Below are positions 63,939 through 64,000 of a stretch of 64,000 nt of DNA, piece by piece. This DNA comes from Diplonema papillatum. Taxonomy: Eukaryota; Euglenozoa; Diplonemea; Diplonemida; Diplonemidae. A program made the translations under genes and the position numbers. The stretch spans positions 62,001 through 126,000 of the forward strand of contig JAPJBO010000669.1 in assembly GCA_030068145.1 (NCBI GenBank), in the 5' to 3' direction. The stretch's first letter is position 1, and each line of letters starts with the position of its first letter. The notes beneath the pieces were generated by a model. That model worked only from the letters and a program-made list of their open reading frames with translations. It was not told the DNA's origin and made no database searches.

Positions 63939-64000
63939 GTACAACAACCGATTTCTACAACCCGTGCCTTGATGGTGCTTCAATCGACAACTCGCCACAG
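63939..64000 (+). CDS. Phospholipase D, next exon (partial, runs off the window)
   Basis: Starts after CCTTCACAG and is in frame with the previous exon (ACA-G/GT-ACA). It encodes TTTDFYNPCLDGASIDNSPQ, which aligns with the DDFHxPNFxGASIxxGGPREPW segment that follows the first HKD in plant-type PLDs. This identifies the intron and shows the gene continues to the right. Confidence 0.75.

Noticed and set aside
1-64000. CRISPR array
   Set aside because: Tandem arrays here have no unique spacers, and the genome is eukaryotic.

Overview
This is eukaryotic nuclear DNA. It has spliced genes with GT..AG introns, a U6 snRNA fragment, piggyBac and hAT transposons, tyrosine-recombinase retroelements and very dense repeats. 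A PACRG gene, a protein of the ciliary/flagellar axoneme, points to a flagellated protist or alga rather than a lineage that has lost cilia, such as red algae or most fungi. A C2-type (plant-like) phospholipase D and a Kangaroo-like element would fit an algal or algal-related lineage. I cannot name the species.

Left part (0-15 kb): four compact genes on the + strand, with no introns seen: PACRG (1511-2158), a large fusion of a degenerate kinesin-3-like motor, FHA, OTU-like domain and zinc finger (2635-5175), a PB1-domain protein (6667-7335) and an aldo-keto reductase (13864-14850). Repeat debris lies between the last two.

Middle (19-42.5 kb): one long coiled-coil gene can be assembled from six exons (19015-42498). 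All five splice junctions agree in reading phase and give about 1,227 aa. Its introns hold most of the mobile DNA: a USP-type ubiquitin protease gene (23428-25011), an incomplete DIRS-like element (26017-28984), a decayed hAT transposase (29600-30630), a multi-copy 2-kb repeat (34335-36531) and a GC-rich Kangaroo-like element (36620-39660). The OTU-like protein at 2.6 kb and the USP protein at 23.4 kb are 20 kb apart and differ in their main domains. Yet both end in a zinc finger of identical spacing (CX2C-X19-HX3C), and both are followed by an identical 47-nt block.

Right part (42.5-58 kb): an uninterrupted piggyBac transposase gene (43626-46247, minus), then nested non-autonomous DNA elements. 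These include a TTAA-flanked fold-back element (46428-48615) containing a hAT-like element (47333-48266), a hAT-like MITE (49841-50281), and a long-TIR element (53427-55128) sitting inside a minisatellite with a 7-bp target duplication. A U6 snRNA 5' part is fused to a copy of the hAT-like element (51861-51922).

Far right (58-64 kb): the C2 domain and first HKD motif of a phospholipase D (58150-59313). It resumes after a 4.6-kb repeat-filled intron at 63939 and runs off the window.

The overall pattern is compact, few-intron genes next to genes whose introns have been swollen by repeats, plus at least one protease gene nested in another gene's intron.
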